Shown here one piece after another: positions 1-12,721 of a DNA stretch of 64,000 bases (position 1 is its first letter; each line of letters begins with the position of its first letter). The translations under genes were made by a program, and so were the position numbers. The notes under the pieces are model-generated. The model saw only the letters and a program-made list of their open reading frames with translations, ran no database searches and was not told the DNA's origin. This stretch comes from Phaeosaccion multiseriatum (taxonomy: Eukaryota > Ochrophyta, other classes): the NCBI GenBank assembly GCA_965112735.1, contig OZ218958.1:2356001-2420000 (forward strand). The letters run 5' to 3'.

Positions 1-259
1 CCATCTCACTCTGAATTGAACACACATGGTATATACATATATGCCCTTGCTCCCTCCTTTAGTCGTCCTCCTCGCAGCAGTACCACACAAGTGTATGTGC
101 CACTCACTCTTTGCTTTCGTGCCTCCCACGCCCCCCCTCCCTGCTGCCCTGTCTTTCTATCTGTCTCTCTGCCGCCATCCATGCCCCCCCCTCTGGCCTT
201 CCCTTCGCCGCGTCTGCCCCCCCCCCCTTCTCCATGACCACCATCACCGCCACCGCCAG

Positions 260-3233
260 ATGCTACGAAAGGCAGTAGCCAGGGTGGGAGAGGCCAACTG
301 GAAAGAGATTGCTTCTCTTGTCGGGACCCGAAATCACGTACAGTGTCTCCAAAGGTGGAAGAAAGTGTTGAAGCCAGGTAGGAAGGGAGGGTAGGGAATG
401 TAGGGAGGTGGGGAGGGTAGGGAGGTGGGGAGGGTGGTGCGTCCAGACGGGCGAGCAAGGAAGCAAGCAAGGAAGCACATGCTGGGGCTGCGCGTGTTGG
501 TCTGCTACTGTTGTGCGCCCCCCATCCCGTGCACCCCTCGGCGGCTGCTCCTGACACACACACACGTACCTCCTGTCATGGCCCTCCTCCTCCTCCTCCT
601 CCTCCTCCTCTCCCTCCTCCTCCTCCTCCTCCTCCTCCTCCTCCTCCTCCTCCTCCTCCTCTCCCTCCTCCTCCTCCTCCTCCTCCTCCTCCTCCTCCTG
701 CCTTTCCTCCTCCTCCTTCTCCTCCTCCCCCCCCTCCTCCTCTCCTCCCCATCCTCGCTGTTGTTTGCTGCTGCTGCTGCTGCTGTACCACCAACTGCTT
801 TATACGCAGGGCTGGTGAAGGGCCCCTGGCGGGTGGAGGAAGACGAACACCTGATGCAACTCATAGGGAGGGGCTTCAAGAATTGGGGGCAGCTTGCCGC
901 CAGGTTAGTGCTTTATGATCCATCCACCCCTTTTCTGGTCCTTTCATAAGTCCATTTATCCATCCCTTTCCTGGTCAATTCATCCCCTCGCTGATCCATC
1001 TTTCGATCATCTGTCCATGCGTCAATGCGATGATCCCTCCATCCATCCATCCATCCATCCATCCACTGCCATCGATCCATCCATCCATCCACCCATCCAT
1101 CCATCCATCCACTGCCATCGATCCATCCCTCCATCCACCCATCCATCCATCCACTGCCATCCGTCCATCCTCCTACCTGTCAGTATGCCCGGCCGGACGA
1201 GCAAGCAGTGCAGAGAGCGGTGGTGTCATCACCTGGACCCGAGCATCAACAAGGGAGAGTGGACAAAGAAGGAGGACCAGGTGGGTGGATGGGTGGATGG
1301 GTGGGTGGGTGGGTGGGTGGGATGGGTGGGTGGGTGAACTGTCTCAAGCCTGGGCAGGGATAGAGCGGCTCGACATTTATAAACAATCGATTTGATGAGT
1401 ATTGGTGCTTTCGAGATCGAGGTCACGCCCTTCACCTGCTGATTGAAACTGAAGGCAAACAAATTAACTGAAACTGAACAAATGACAAAAACTGGCACCC
1501 CCCCCCCCCCAAACCTTCTGACAAAGAACTGCTTAGTACTACAACTGGCAACAAAACCTTGTGTGTGTGTGTGTGTGTGTGGTGAATCACCAACAGGTGG
1601 TGCTGGACATGCAAGAGCAGCTCGGAAACCGATGGAGTCGCATCGCCGCAGTCCTGCCCGGCCGCACGGAGAATGCAATCAAGATCCGCTTCAAGACCAT
1701 CAAGAGGGGGGGGACCAGAGGTAGGCACAACAGCGCCGTAACTGCCTCCTCCACCGGCGGTCTGGCGCAGCAGTTGGACGCCAAACCAGCAGGGGGAGCA
1801 GGGGCGGCTGGAGGGGCAGGGGTCGGAGCAGCGGCAGGGAGCACGGCGGTAGCGGCGGCGGCGGCGGCAGCGGCAGCAGCGGCTTCGGGAGGGGTAGGGA
1901 CTATGGCTGCGGGTATTGGACGTCGTCATCGTCCAACAACTGGCGGCGATGGAATGGGCTTTGGTGGGTTGCCATTGTCGTTACAGTCCGAGAGCGGTGG
2001 TGGAGAGAGAGGTGGAGGCGCCTACTCGGGGGGTGATCAGAGAGGCAAGTCAAGGTCAGGATCAGGAGCTTTAAGCGGTGATCGGGGGAGGCTGGGTAGC
2101 GGCGGCGAGGGTAGCAACAGCCTTGGAGGGGAGGGGGACACAGCCATTGACGCTCGCGCTCTCTACGCGCTCAACTCGCGGCGGTTAAAAGTAGAAGCGC
2201 AGCAGGACAACGAAGGTGGAGATGAGACTGGCCTGTCGAGAGCACTGGCTCGGAGTCCTCAGAGGAGTCTGCGAAGTAGCCAACAACAACACAAAGGGGC
2301 GAGGGGAGGAGACGGGGGAGGGGGGGGAGGGGGTGTACAGGGACAAGGGGGGGCAGGTAGCAGCACAGGAGCAGGAGGAGGAGGAGGAGGAGGAGGAAGA
2401 GAAGGGGCCATGGGAGGAGTCATGATGGCTGCGGAGTACCTTCTCAATGCTCGCAAGCGGCACAAGAGCGGGGATGGGAGTGCGAGTGGTGTACAGGGGG
2501 GGGGGGAGGAGATTGGCCGAGTCAACAGCAGTAGTAGTGCGATTGGAAGCATTGGAAGCCTCGGTAGTATCGGCAGCCTCGGCGGTCTGGCGGATAGTCC
2601 GAGTCAAGAGCAGGCGGGGATGGCTGCCCAAATAGTGGGTATGGGTAGTGACGGAGGGGGAGGGGGAGGAGGAGGAGGAGGAGGAGGAGGAGAGGGTGTA
2701 GGAGGAGAAGGCGCCAATGCGAGCGCGAAAGCCATGATGGGCGGCTTCGTAGACTTTGATGCTTTGCTGCGCTTTTCGCAGCAGCAGCAGCGACTCCTCA
2801 TGGCAGAAGGAGGGGGTGGTGATGCGGGACAAGGAGGAGGAGCAGGAGCAGCAGCAGGAGGAGGAGGAGGAGGAGAGAGTAGTCGAAAAACGGGCATGCC
2901 TTCACATGATAGTTACTCCAGAGCTGGTTTGCTCTTGGAAGGCGGTGCCAAGGGGCAGAGCCAGCAGCAGCAGCAGCAACAGGAAGAGACGCATCGGCGG
3001 CAGTCAGGAGCGAGCGCGAGTGATGGCGATATACCTCGATCGGAGTCTGGGGCGAGCATCCCTAGCTTCGCTCACTGCCTTAGCGGACTCAGCGATTCGT
3101 GCGACCCTACCCTCACGTTCGATCGAGAACCGAGCTACTTTGGAGGCAGCTGGGACGGCTTGCCAACGGAGGAGTCGCAGCTTGGAGGCCTTGGGTTATC
3201 GGTGTGGCAACGGCAGTTCAAGCAGAGGCAACT

Positions 3234-3274
<41 letters not shown>

Positions 3275-3530
3275 TGGCGATACAGCATCAACAGGACCAG
3301 GGTCAGCAGATGAGTGCGATGATGCGGTTGCAGGAGCTTAACCGGGTTCAGCAGCAGCAACAGCAGCAGGGGGTGATGGGAGGGGTGGGGGGGTTGGGGG
3401 GGGGGGGGGTCAGCATGGAGCAGCAGGCATCAAACGAGATGGCGCAGATGCGGCAGCAGCTTCATATGCAGGAACTGCAGTTGCAGCAGCACCGGCAGCA
3501 GATGCGCCTCCAACAGATAGCTGCCATACA

Positions 3531-3566
<36 letters not shown>

Positions 3567-5036
3567 CCAACAGCAACAGCAACAGCAACAGCAGTTGGCG
3601 ATACAGCAGCAGCATCAGCAGCATCAGCAGCAGCAGCAGCAGCAGAAACAGCCCGTCTTGGCCCAAGACTCCTCCTCCTCGCAAGGGCAGAGTCGTGGTG
3701 CTGCGCCGCTCTCTCTCCCTCCCGACCTCTCCAACAGCGGCAGCGGAGGAGGAGAAGGAGGAGACTCCCTCTCCCACTCCAACCCCAACAGTGCCTCCAT
3801 CCCCAAAGCCCTGTCAGCGCTGGGGCTGTCGGACCTGATCGCAGGGCCAGGCATCATAGACTACTGTGACCCCTCTGCGCTTATGCAGGTAGGTTGCTGT
3901 TATCGCTTGCTGTCAACTTCCCCATCGCCTCACCTCACTCGGTCACTTACTCACTCACTCACGGACTCACTTACTCACGGTCTCGCTCACTTACGGACTC
4001 ACTCAATCACTCGCTCACATATTCACTCACTCACTCACTCACTCACCCACCCACAGACTCACACACAGACTTATTCATACTTTACTCACGCACCACCCCC
4101 TGTATCACCAACACCCCCTATACCATCACCAACAAACAGGCTTGCCACTTCGAGGTGCTCAAGGACGTTAGCAACGAAGGGCAAGGTGGTGGCGGGCTGC
4201 AAAGCTCCGGGCACGTAAGCCTCGCCGCTACCCCAAGTCCTAGCCCCAACCCAAGCTTAGCCACCAGTGCAGGCAGTGGCGTATACGACCAGGACTCCTT
4301 TGGCATGGGCGGCACCGGCGTTGGCGCGGGTGTCTCGGGTGGCGGTAGTAGCGGTGGTGGTGGTGGTGGTGGTGGTGGTGGTGGTGGTGGTGGTGGTGGT
4401 GGTGGTGGTGGTGATAGCGGCGGGTTGGGAGACCTGGGGGGCAGGAGTATGAGTAGCAATAGCCTGTGGGGCGGGGCTGGCCTGCTGCTGGGCGGGGAGG
4501 ACGACTTGACAGGTTGGGGGTGTGCCACCTTCCCTCTCGGTGGCTATGCGCGTCCCGAACTTCAGCAGCAGCATCAGCCGCACCACCAACAAACAGGGCA
4601 GCAGCAGCAACAGCAGCAAGACGCGGAAGGAGTGTCCGGGGTGTGGCAAGGCGGGGGTGGCAGCAGAAACTTAAGCTTAGGCGATTTAGATGGCAGTGGA
4701 AGTACTGGTGGAAGGGGAAGGAAGCGGCGGGCGACTAATTTGGAGGAGAGCTTGGACCAGCCTATCCATATGGCCGTTACCCAAGGGGGTGTGGGCTCCC
4801 AACAAGGCTCCTCCTCTTCGGTGTTGCTGGACGACAAGGGCGGCCAGCAGCAGGGCCAGCAGCAAGGCCAACAGCAACAGCAACAACAACAGCAGCAGGG
4901 TCAACAAGGGGTAGTGGCAGGGGCTGGGGCTGGGCTAGTGTCACCGCCAGATCTGAGCAACCTCGGCGACTACAATTTTGAAATGACCGACTTCCCGGGC
5001 GGGGCGGGGGGGGGGGCAGGCTATTTCTTTGCCTAG
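260..5036 (+). CDS. 3R-MYB transcription factor, Gln/Gly-rich; 5' end missing
   Basis: Exons 260-377, 810-903, 1184-1280, 1597-3888 and 4140-5036 join in phase into 1165 visible residues ending at TAG. The first exon has only the second half of MYB repeat R1 (NW...RW), so an upstream exon lies outside or at the window edge. R2 (KGPW...[20 protein letters not shown]) spans exons 2 and 3. R3 ([29 protein letters not shown]) spans exons 3 and 4, with Phe at the usual third Trp. After R3 come about 1000 residues of low complexity: poly-Gly, poly-Gln and Ser-rich stretches, suggesting trans-activation or condensate-forming tails. Nuclear DNA binding is inferred from the family. The Gln tracts hold two copies of the dispersed word (3268-3287, 3588-3609). 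The domain call is firm; target genes cannot be told. Confidence 0.9.
580..745 (+). repeat. (CTC)n microsatellite in MYB intron
   Basis: Imperfect CTC/CCT trinucleotide tract that fills much of the intron 378-809. It is followed by a CTG run and by a copy of the dispersed word just before the acceptor at 809. Confidence 0.95.
1032..1180 (+). repeat. (CCAT)n microsatellite in MYB intron
   Basis: ATCC/CCAT tetranucleotide repeats broken by copies of CCACTGCCAT, inside the intron 904-1183. Confidence 0.9.
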
Positions 5037-5477
5037 GCTACAGGGGGATAGATGAGGGGGGAGGGGAAGGAGGGCGGAGGAAGAAGACCAGGGGTTGGCT
5101 GTACGTAGGTACACGCTCCATTTTAATTCTCAATTTCAGTTCAGCTTACAAAATGGGGAGGACCTCGCATCTGTGGCCGCTCAGCAGCCTCGTAGAGGAT
5201 GCAATGGCAGTGGATGGGATGGCAGCATAGAAGGAGTTCCGAGCAAACCTACTACTACGAAGTACTTGTAACGGTACGAGGGAGCGGCTCGGAGGCAGGC
5301 AGGAAGGAAGGGAGGCCCCCTCTTCCTTGGACCCAATCCAATCAACAGTACACACCTCCTCTCGCGCTTCTTCAGAGGAGCGATGGAAGACGTTCCACTA
5401 CTTCTCTCTCGCCTCCCACCACAGGCAGAGCAGCCTCACTCGCACGTGCAGCTTCTCAAGTCTTGGGTTGGCGATGC
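5037..5477. other. Convergent intergenic region between MYB and ankyrin copy 1
   Basis: Holds the presumed 3' ends of two converging genes. The MYB stop is at 5036 and the ancestral ankyrin stop (on the minus strand) is at 5478-5480. No further gene, RNA or clear signal was recognised. Confidence 0.5.
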
Positions 5478-5630
5478 TCAGGGGTCAGCTCGGCTCCTCT
5501 TCCGCGATGGCCATTCTTCTTGATCCTTCTCAGTCTCGTTCTGCTCCAGCTCAAAGCCGTACTCTCCCATCAGCGTCTTCACCTCCCTCGACATGCCCTG
5601 CAAGCAGAAGAACTCCGCGGCCTGCAGAGC
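5478..5630 (-). pseudogene. Orphaned 3' coding tail of ankyrin/BTB copy 1
   Basis: In frame with the gene above and directly after its premature TAG. It encodes 50 residues homologous to the ends of copies 2 and 3 (ALQAAEFFCLQGMSREVK... to RSRADP) and has its own TGA. It would complete the last helices of the BTB-like region. It has no frameshift and no other stop, which marks it as freshly lost or as a readthrough extension. Confidence 0.85.
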
Positions 5631-7568
5631 CTACTTGGCTCGAACGTCGTCGAACAGCTTCACACGCTTCCTCTTCTTCCCTCCCCTGCCCTTGCCTTCA
5701 GCTTTCCCCCCGTCTCCTCGCCTACCGCTGCTGTTGCTGCTCGCGCCCCCCTCTGTGCCCCCCCCTCCCGGCCTTCTCGTCAGCAGCTCCTCCACACTGC
5801 CCGTCGTCACGAACTTCACCACAGCCTCAAAGCCCTCCTCGGTGAAGTCCACACCATCATACTTCAGCTCTACACGCTTCATCTGCTTCTTGCCCTTCCC
5901 TGTCCCCTTCTCCTCCCCTTCATCATCTTCATCGTCCCCCTTGTAGCCGTGCTTCCTCGGGTCAAGCATATTCGGAAGAATGCCTGCCGCTGAGGCTTGG
6001 CCTGTGGAGATCTTCACTCTTTCCTCCTCTCTCCCACTGACCCTCGCCGCCAGCCGTTCCATCAGAGGGAGGCTCAAGACGTACTGCTTCTCGCCCTTCT
6101 CTCCACTGCGCGTATTCACCAGCCTAACCCGCACTGTGCTGTCAGCCTTCTCATCCTCAGTACCAGCTAAAACGGACATACAGTGCTCCGAAACGGTGTG
6201 GAGTCTGCCTTTCACCAGATTGCACTCCTCCATCCCTTCTTGGAAGAAAGAAGCAAAGCTATCGCCGAAGCCTGCCTCCCCTGCCACTTTCATCACCTTC
6301 CCATCGACAGCCGTGCCCATCTTCAGCAGGAATCGAGCCACCTTCTCGCGCGCCTCCTTCTCTCCTGGTGATGTACCAAGCTCAAGCAAAGTCTGAGCCA
6401 CCTTCCCTTCTCCAGGGCGCATGCACGATACCAAAGGACTTTCCCCGTCATCGGTGAGGGCATCGACCGCCGCTCCACCCTCCACCAGGAGGTAGGCCAT
6501 CTTGATGCTGCCCAGGGCGGCCGCGAGATGCAGTGCGGTGATCGAATTATTGTCCTTGACATCGACAGAGGCATCGGCGCGTATCAGCTCGCTCACAACC
6601 TTGATGTGGCCTCTACCGGCAGCATCCAGCAAAGGGCTGCGGCCGTTTTCATCCACAGCGTCAAGGGGGGCACCGCGGCGAATGAGCTCCTTCACACATC
6701 CCAGTTTTCCACACAAAGAGGCGAAGTGGAGCGGCGTGACCAAATCGATGCGCGCTGCATCGACCTCGAGCCCTCTGCCCACAAGAATGGGGATGCACTG
6801 TTCGTTTCCGAAGTACGCGGCGAGGTGCAGGAGAGTGCTGCCACGTCCATTCTTCACCTGCACATCTGCGCCCTTCTTGAGCAAGATCGACAGAGCCTCG
6901 GCCCGCCCTGCTTTTGAGCCCTGCCCCTCCTTCCCTGAGCAGCAGCTCGGGGCAGCCGTACACCCATACTGATTCTTCTCGACGACATTGGCCCCCGCCT
7001 TCAGCAACATCTTCACACTCGAAGGGCGCCCATACCGAGCCGCATCGTGCAAGGCGTAGGTCCCCTCCCATTTGGCTCCATGCTTAAGCAAGTACCACAC
7101 AATCATGGGGTGGCCGGCGGAAGCAGCAAGGCGCAGAGGTGTCGCTCCAGCATCACACTTGATGCTGACATCCGCACCCGCCTCCACTAGCCCCTTCACC
7201 AAGTCAAAGTGCCCCCTGCGTGCAGCTTGGTGCAGAGCCGTCTCGCCAGGCGCAACTTCATCCTCCCCACTGCTGAGTTTGGCGTCCAGGTCCAGTCCGC
7301 ACTCCTCCAGCAGCTTCACCCCCTCCAGCATCCTCGAACCCTTCACCTCCGAGCAGCGTGACTCTTTGCTCTTCTCAGCACCGGCCAGGTAGTGCAGCGG
7401 ACCATAACCCTTCTGCTTGAGCTCCTCAACATCGACGGTGCAGAGAACGGCCTTGAGCAAGAGCAGGAGGTCTTCCTTGCTGCTTCCCCAGCCCGAAGCC
7501 TCCAGCTCAACTCTCTTGTCATACCACCCCTGCACCTTCCCGGCAATCCTCTCCCGCTCCGCACTCAT
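5631..7568 (-). CDS. Ankyrin-repeat/BTB-like protein, copy 1, C-terminally truncated
   Basis: Intronless, 645 residues, starting MSAERERIAGK. About eight ankyrin repeats lie roughly between residues 105 and 400, recognisable by ALHQAA..GHFDLVKGLVEAGA and similar units. The C-terminal part (FTEEGFEAVVKFVTTGS, then FDDVRAK) resembles the second half of a BTB/POZ fold. Relative to copies 2 and 3 the gene stops early: TAG at 5631-5633 stands where the others have CAG (Gln). Downstream of it 50 further codons remain open and homologous down to TGA at 5478-5480, so the truncation is recent or read through. ANK-BTB proteins are often substrate adaptors for Cullin-3 ubiquitin ligases; that role is only inferred here. 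The 5' flank is shared with the other copies. Confidence 0.85.
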   Translation of the reverse strand: MSAERERIAGKVQGWYDKRVELEASGWGSSKEDLLLLLKAVLCTVDVEELKQKGYGPLHYLAGAEKSKESRCSEVKGSRMLEGVKLLEECGLDLDAKLSSGEDEVAPGETALHQAARRGHFDLVKGLVEAGADVSIKCDAGATPLRLAASAGHPMIVWYLLKHGAKWEGTYALHDAARYGRPSSVKMLLKAGANVVEKNQYGCTAAPSCCSGKEGQGSKAGRAEALSILLKKGADVQVKNGRGSTLLHLAAYFGNEQCIPILVGRGLEVDAARIDLVTPLHFASLCGKLGCVKELIRRGAPLDAVDENGRSPLLDAAGRGHIKVVSELIRADASVDVKDNNSITALHLAAALGSIKMAYLLVEGGAAVDALTDDGESPLVSCMRPGEGKVAQTLLELGTSPGEKEAREKVARFLLKMGTAVDGKVMKVAGEAGFGDSFASFFQEGMEECNLVKGRLHTVSEHCMSVLAGTEDEKADSTVRVRLVNTRSGEKGEKQYVLSLPLMERLAARVSGREEERVKISTGQASAAGILPNMLDPRKHGYKGDDEDDEGEEKGTGKGKKQMKRVELKYDGVDFTEEGFEAVVKFVTTGSVEELLTRRPGGGGTEGGASSNSSGRRGDGGKAEGKGRGGKKRKRVKLFDDVRAK

Positions 7569-8044
7569 CTTCCTCGAGAGCGCTCTCTTCCCCTACCCAA
7601 GCGGGTCTATCGTAAGGACAACAGCAGCCCAGCGTTAAGGATCCGTGAACATCTTAGTGGGCGAAGGGGGGGACAATCGGGACCTTATAATGGCAACTTG
7701 GGGGAGGAAAAAAGAAAAAAGGATTGAAAAATAAAGCACATGTGGAGGATTATGGGCGGGGAAACGCCATTTTTTCTTCTTTCCCCCTCCCCTTCTCCCC
7801 TCCACTCTGCTGATAAAATCCTCAACCAAAGCAGCTTAAGCGCAGGCCGTCTCTTGTACATGCCACTGGGCTAGGCTTACGATGATACAGTGGAGAGAAA
7901 GCGAAGGTGAGATCGGAAGGAGACGAACAATGCTCTGAAAAAAAGCCTTTCGTTGAGGACATTCACCGAAGGCGCGAAATGAGCCAGCAGCAGCAGCAGT
8001 AGCAGGAGATGGCATGGGCACTCCATTGAGGGGATTGGGGAAAC
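7569..8044. promoter_or_regulatory. Divergent promoter region, ankyrin copy 1 / CNB-RGS gene
   Basis: The 476 bp between the two divergent start codons. On the minus strand a TATAAGG-like box (7683-7689) lies about 120 bp upstream of the ankyrin ATG. The block next to that ATG (7569-7640) is conserved upstream of ankyrin copies 2 and 3. On the plus side no clear TATA box was recognised. Confidence 0.4.
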
Positions 8045-11000
8045 ATGTGTGAGCCATCATCTGCCTCGTCGATGCCCTCTACCGCTGACGAGGAGAAGCC
8101 TGATGGCGCCAAAGATCAAGACGGAGGCTCGTCCCGCTCTATTTTGACGAAGAGCTCTTCCAGCAGCGTGGGTGGATCTGAAGCAAGCTTCCCAGCGGAC
8201 ATCATCACCCGAGTGCGATCAGTGGGGAATTGGAAGAAACTCTCCCCCACTATGGAGGGGTCGCAAAAAGGAGGGGGGGGAGGAGGTGGCGAAGGAGACG
8301 TGAAAGACACAGGCTCACCCCAAGGACATACTATCATCCAAGACACTGGGGAGGCAAGCACCGGCGCCTCCCCAACGCAAGCCTTGAGCAGGGGGCAGAG
8401 CAACTTGTCTCTTTTGGGGTCGAGTATGGGCAACTTCGCACATGCTCTTCGCATCAACCCCAGCGCTCCCTCGAGCAGACACGGCTCAGAGCCCCACCTG
8501 ATTCAAATCGGAAGTCCTTCTTCTCTACACCACAAGGGCAGTAGCAGCAACTTTCACCTGCCGAGCCTGGGTGGCCTCGGTAGCCCGCTGAGTCGCAAGA
8601 CAAGCCACTACAGGATCACCGAGCGCATCGCAGCGGAGGTGGCCGCGGCGGAGCTCGCTTCCCCGCCAGGAAGCACCCCGGGTTCGCCCACCCACGGTGG
8701 CTCTGGGAGAAGACACTTGTCGTCGACTGTGGGTAGCCCTACGGAAGGAGGAGGAGGCAGCGGGATGAGGCCCTGTCTCGGCAGCCCAAAGGGTAGCACG
8801 GTGGGGGCCCTGGATGGCAAGACCGGCGGCTACATAGCGGCCGGCGCTCTAGCGATGGTTGCCGACACGCAGGCGAAGCTCCGAGCGGGGGTGGAGACTG
8901 ATGCCTCCTTTGTTGGGAGCACTATAAAGGAGGTAAGCATCGGACAGGGAGGGGGGAGGGGGGGGGGAGGGGCTTCTGAGGTCCCATTTACTGCCTGTGG
9001 CTTGCCTCGGTCCCCTCCTCTCCTCCTTCACCTCACCCTGCGCATACCCCTCACTCCTCCCCGCCCCCCCACCCCCACCCCTCCATCATCATCTTCTTCT
9101 TCTTCTTCTTCTTCTTCTTCTTCTTCTTCTTCTTCTTCTTCTTCTTCTTCTTCTTCTTCTTCTTCTTCTTCTTCTTCTTCTTCTTCTTCTTCTTCTTCTT
9201 CTTCTTCTTCTTCTTCTTCTTCTTCTTCTTCTTCTTCTTCTTCTTCTTCTTCTTCTTCTTCTTCTTCTTCTTCTTCTTCTTCTTCTTCTTCTTCTTCTTC
9301 TTCTTCTTCTTCTTCTTCTTCTTCTTCTTCTTCTTCTTCTTCTTCTTCTTCTTCTTCTTCTTCTTCTTCTTCTTCTTCTTCTTCTTCTTCTTCTTCTTCT
9401 TCTTCTTCTTCTTCTTCTTCTTCTTCTTCTTCTTCTTCTTCTTCTTCTTCTTCTTCTTCTTCTTCTTCTTCTTCTTCTTCTTCTTCTTCTTCTTCTTCTT
9501 CTTCTTCTTCTTCTTCTTCTTCTTCTTCTTCTTCTTCTTCTTCTTCTTCTTCTTCTTCTTCTTCTTCTTCTTCTTCTTCTTCTTCTTCTTCTTCTTCTTC
9601 TTCTTCTTCTTCTTCTTCTTCTTCTTCTTCTTCTTCTTCTTCTTCTTCTTCTTCTTCTTCTTCTTCTTCTTCTTCTTCTCAGGCCATCATCGAGCACGAG
9701 AGGAGGGATGCGCTCCCTGAGGAAGTAGCGCTTGTCACCAACACACTCACCACTGTCGGCTTCTTACAGAAAGCTATGGTGGAGGAGGTAAGGGAGATGG
9801 TGATACAGAAGGAGGGAGGGAAGGAAGGAGGGACGGAGGGAGAAGGGGAGGGAGGGAGGGAAGAAGAAGGGAGTGTAGGAGGGAGGACAACCCCTCCCCT
9901 CCCCTACACACTCAAATACTCACACCCACCCATCCACGCAACTCACTCACTTATTCACTCCCTTATTCACTCACTTATTCACTCCCTTACTCACGCAACA
10001 CCTCATACACATACACGCGTTGGTGATACACACTCTTTCAGGTCCGTCATCTCGCGGCTCATGCTGTGAAAGTACTCATACGATCCGAAGAGTATCTGAT
10101 ACGTCAAGGTGCGTAAGGGAGCACGTCAGTCAATGAATGGGGGTGGGGGCTTTACTGACTTACAGTGAATGGGAGTGGGGGGTTTATTGACTTACAGTGA
10201 ATGGGGGTGGGAAGGGAAGGGAGGGACGGACGGAAAGAGGCGAGAGAGAGAGAGAGAGGCGCGCGAGAGAGAGAGAGAGAGAGAGCGAGGCGAGAGAGAG
10301 AGAGAGAGCGAGAAGAGAGAGAAAAGGAGATAGACAGACAGAGAGAGAGGAGAGTGAGAGAGAGGGGCTCTCTCCCTCCTTCCCCTCCCTCCCTCCCTCC
10401 CTCTCTCCCTCTGAATCACGAACTCCCTCTCTCCCTCCCTTTCTTCTCTCATGAGTAGGCGAGATGACTCCCGAGCCGATGGTGTACATCATCCTCAGCG
10501 GCCGCCTCACTGTGTCCATCCTGGAGAAGCTTCCCGGCCACTCCAAGCCACAGGAGGTGGATGTGGCTGAGCTGGTGGTGAGTGAGCGAGGGAGTGAGTG
10601 ATTGGGTGGTGGAGGGAGGGAAGGGAAGGAGGGTGTGAGTGAGTGAGTGAGTGAGTGAGTGAGTGAGTGAGTGAGTGAGTGAGTGAGTGATGTAATCCAT
10701 ATCCACTGCTCTCCCAACTCAGCATCGCACCCCTGCTCCTCCGCTGCATCTGCTCTCTTTGTACCCTGTACTCTATGTTCCCGCTCCCCCCCTCCCTTCC
10801 CCCCCCCCTCCTCTCTGTCCGTCCTCACAGCGCGGCGACTACTTCGGTGAGGGCCAACTGCTGCAGGAAGGGACGGCAGCCTACGCATCGGTCCGCTCCT
10901 CAAGTAAGTCAGCAAGCGCAGCACAAGCACAAGCACGAACTACTTGGCTGTCTCACCAACTGCTGCTGCTGCACCACCAAAAGCTGCTGTACCACAGCCC

Positions 11001-12684
11001 TTCAACTGCTGTATGACTGTGCCACCAGCTACTGTATGACTCTAACACCAATGCTGCTGCTGTACAACCAACTCACCATCTGCTGTATGACTGTACCACC
11101 AACTGCTGCAGCTCCTGTGGGGCTGTACGTGCTGACCAAGAAGCATCTCGACACCGCCCTCTCAGACCGCTCCAGAGTACTCATGCTGCAGGACATGAAG
11201 GTAACTAAGCGCGTTGGTGATACAGCCGCTGCACTTGGTAGGACCCCTCTCTTCCTCTCTCCTCTCTCTGCCGCTCCTTGCCTGTCTCTCTCTTCTTCTC
11301 CTCTCTCCCCCTCCCTCACTCTCTCTCTCTCTCTTCCTCTCCTCTCTCTGTCTGTCTCTCCCTCTCTCCTCTCTCTCCCTCTCTCTGTGTGTCTCCCTCA
11401 CTCTCTGTCTCTCTCTTCCTCTACTCTCTCTGTCTGTCTCTCCCTCTCTCCTCTCTCTCCCTTTCTCTGTGTCTCTCCCTCACTCTCTGTCTCTCTCTTC
11501 CTCTCCTCTCTCTGTCTGTCTCTCCCTCTCTCCTCTCTCTCCCTCTCTCTGTGTCTCTCCCTCACTCTCTGTCTCTCTCTTCCTCTCCTCTCTCTGTCTG
11601 TCTCTCCCTCTCTCCCTCTCTCTCCCTCTCTCCTCTCTGTCTGTCTCTCCCTCTCTGTGTCTCTCCTCTCTCTTGGGTGCCTCTCCCTATCTCCTTCCTC
11701 GCCCTCTCTCTCTCCCTCTTTGCTCTCTCCCTCTCTGCTCTCTCTCTCCCTCCCTTTCTGTCCCCTCTTTCTCGGTCTCTCTCCCTATTTCCCTCCTCTA
11801 CCGCCCTCTGTCCCTCTCTCCCTGTGTCTTATCTCTCCTGCCCTCTCTTCCCCCCCTCACCCCCCCTCGAACCCCTCCTTTCCTCCTCCCTTCCTCCCCC
11901 CTGCCATCCGCTGCCATCCACCCAAACGAAGGTGCGGAAGTTCTTCAACGCGCACTTGCACGATATGTTTGCAGTCATCCAGAAGGACCACGTCGGTGAG
12001 TTGCGTGAGCAAGTACAGGGTGTCAGTCAGTCAGTCAGTCAGTCAGCCAGTCAGTCAGTCAGTCAGTCAGACAGTTAGTCAGTCAGTCAGTCAGTCAGTC
12101 AGTCAGTCAGTCAGTCAGTCAGTCAGTCAGTCAGTCAGTCAGTCAGTCAGTCAGTCAGTCAGTCAGTCAGTCAATCAGTCAGTCAGTCAGTCCATCAGTC
12201 AGTCAGTCAGTCAGTCAATCAGTCAGTCATCCAGAAGGACCACGTCGGTGAGTTGCGTGAGCAAGTACAGGGTGTCAGTCAGTCAGTCAGTCAGTCAGCC
12301 AGTCAGTCAGTCAGTCAGTCAGACAGTTAGTCAGTCAGTCAGTCAGTCAGTCAGTCAGTCAGTCAGTCAGTCAGTCAGTCAGTCAGTCAGTCAGTCAGTC
12401 AGTCAGTCAGTCAGTCAGTCAGTCAGTCAATCAGTCAGTCAGTCAGTCCATCAGTCAGTCAGTCAGTCAGTCAATCAGTCAGTCATCCAGAAGGACCACG
12501 TCGGTGAGTTGCGTGAGCAAGTACAGGGTGTCAGTCAGTCAGTCAGTCAGTCAGTCAGTCAGTCAGGCAGTTAGTTAGTTAGTCAGTGAGTGCCTGATGT
12601 CATCATCCATCACCCCCTCCCTACCAGCTGAATTCGTTCAACCTCTCTCTCTCCCTCTCTCTCTCTCCCTCTCTCTCTCTCCCT

Positions 12685-12721
<37 letters not shown>

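Noticed and set aside
8997-9728. Long frames of poly-Leu, poly-Ser or poly-Arg across the (TTC)n tract
   Set aside because: They exist only because a pure trinucleotide repeat has no stops. The tract is inside an intron with phase-matched splice sites on both sides.
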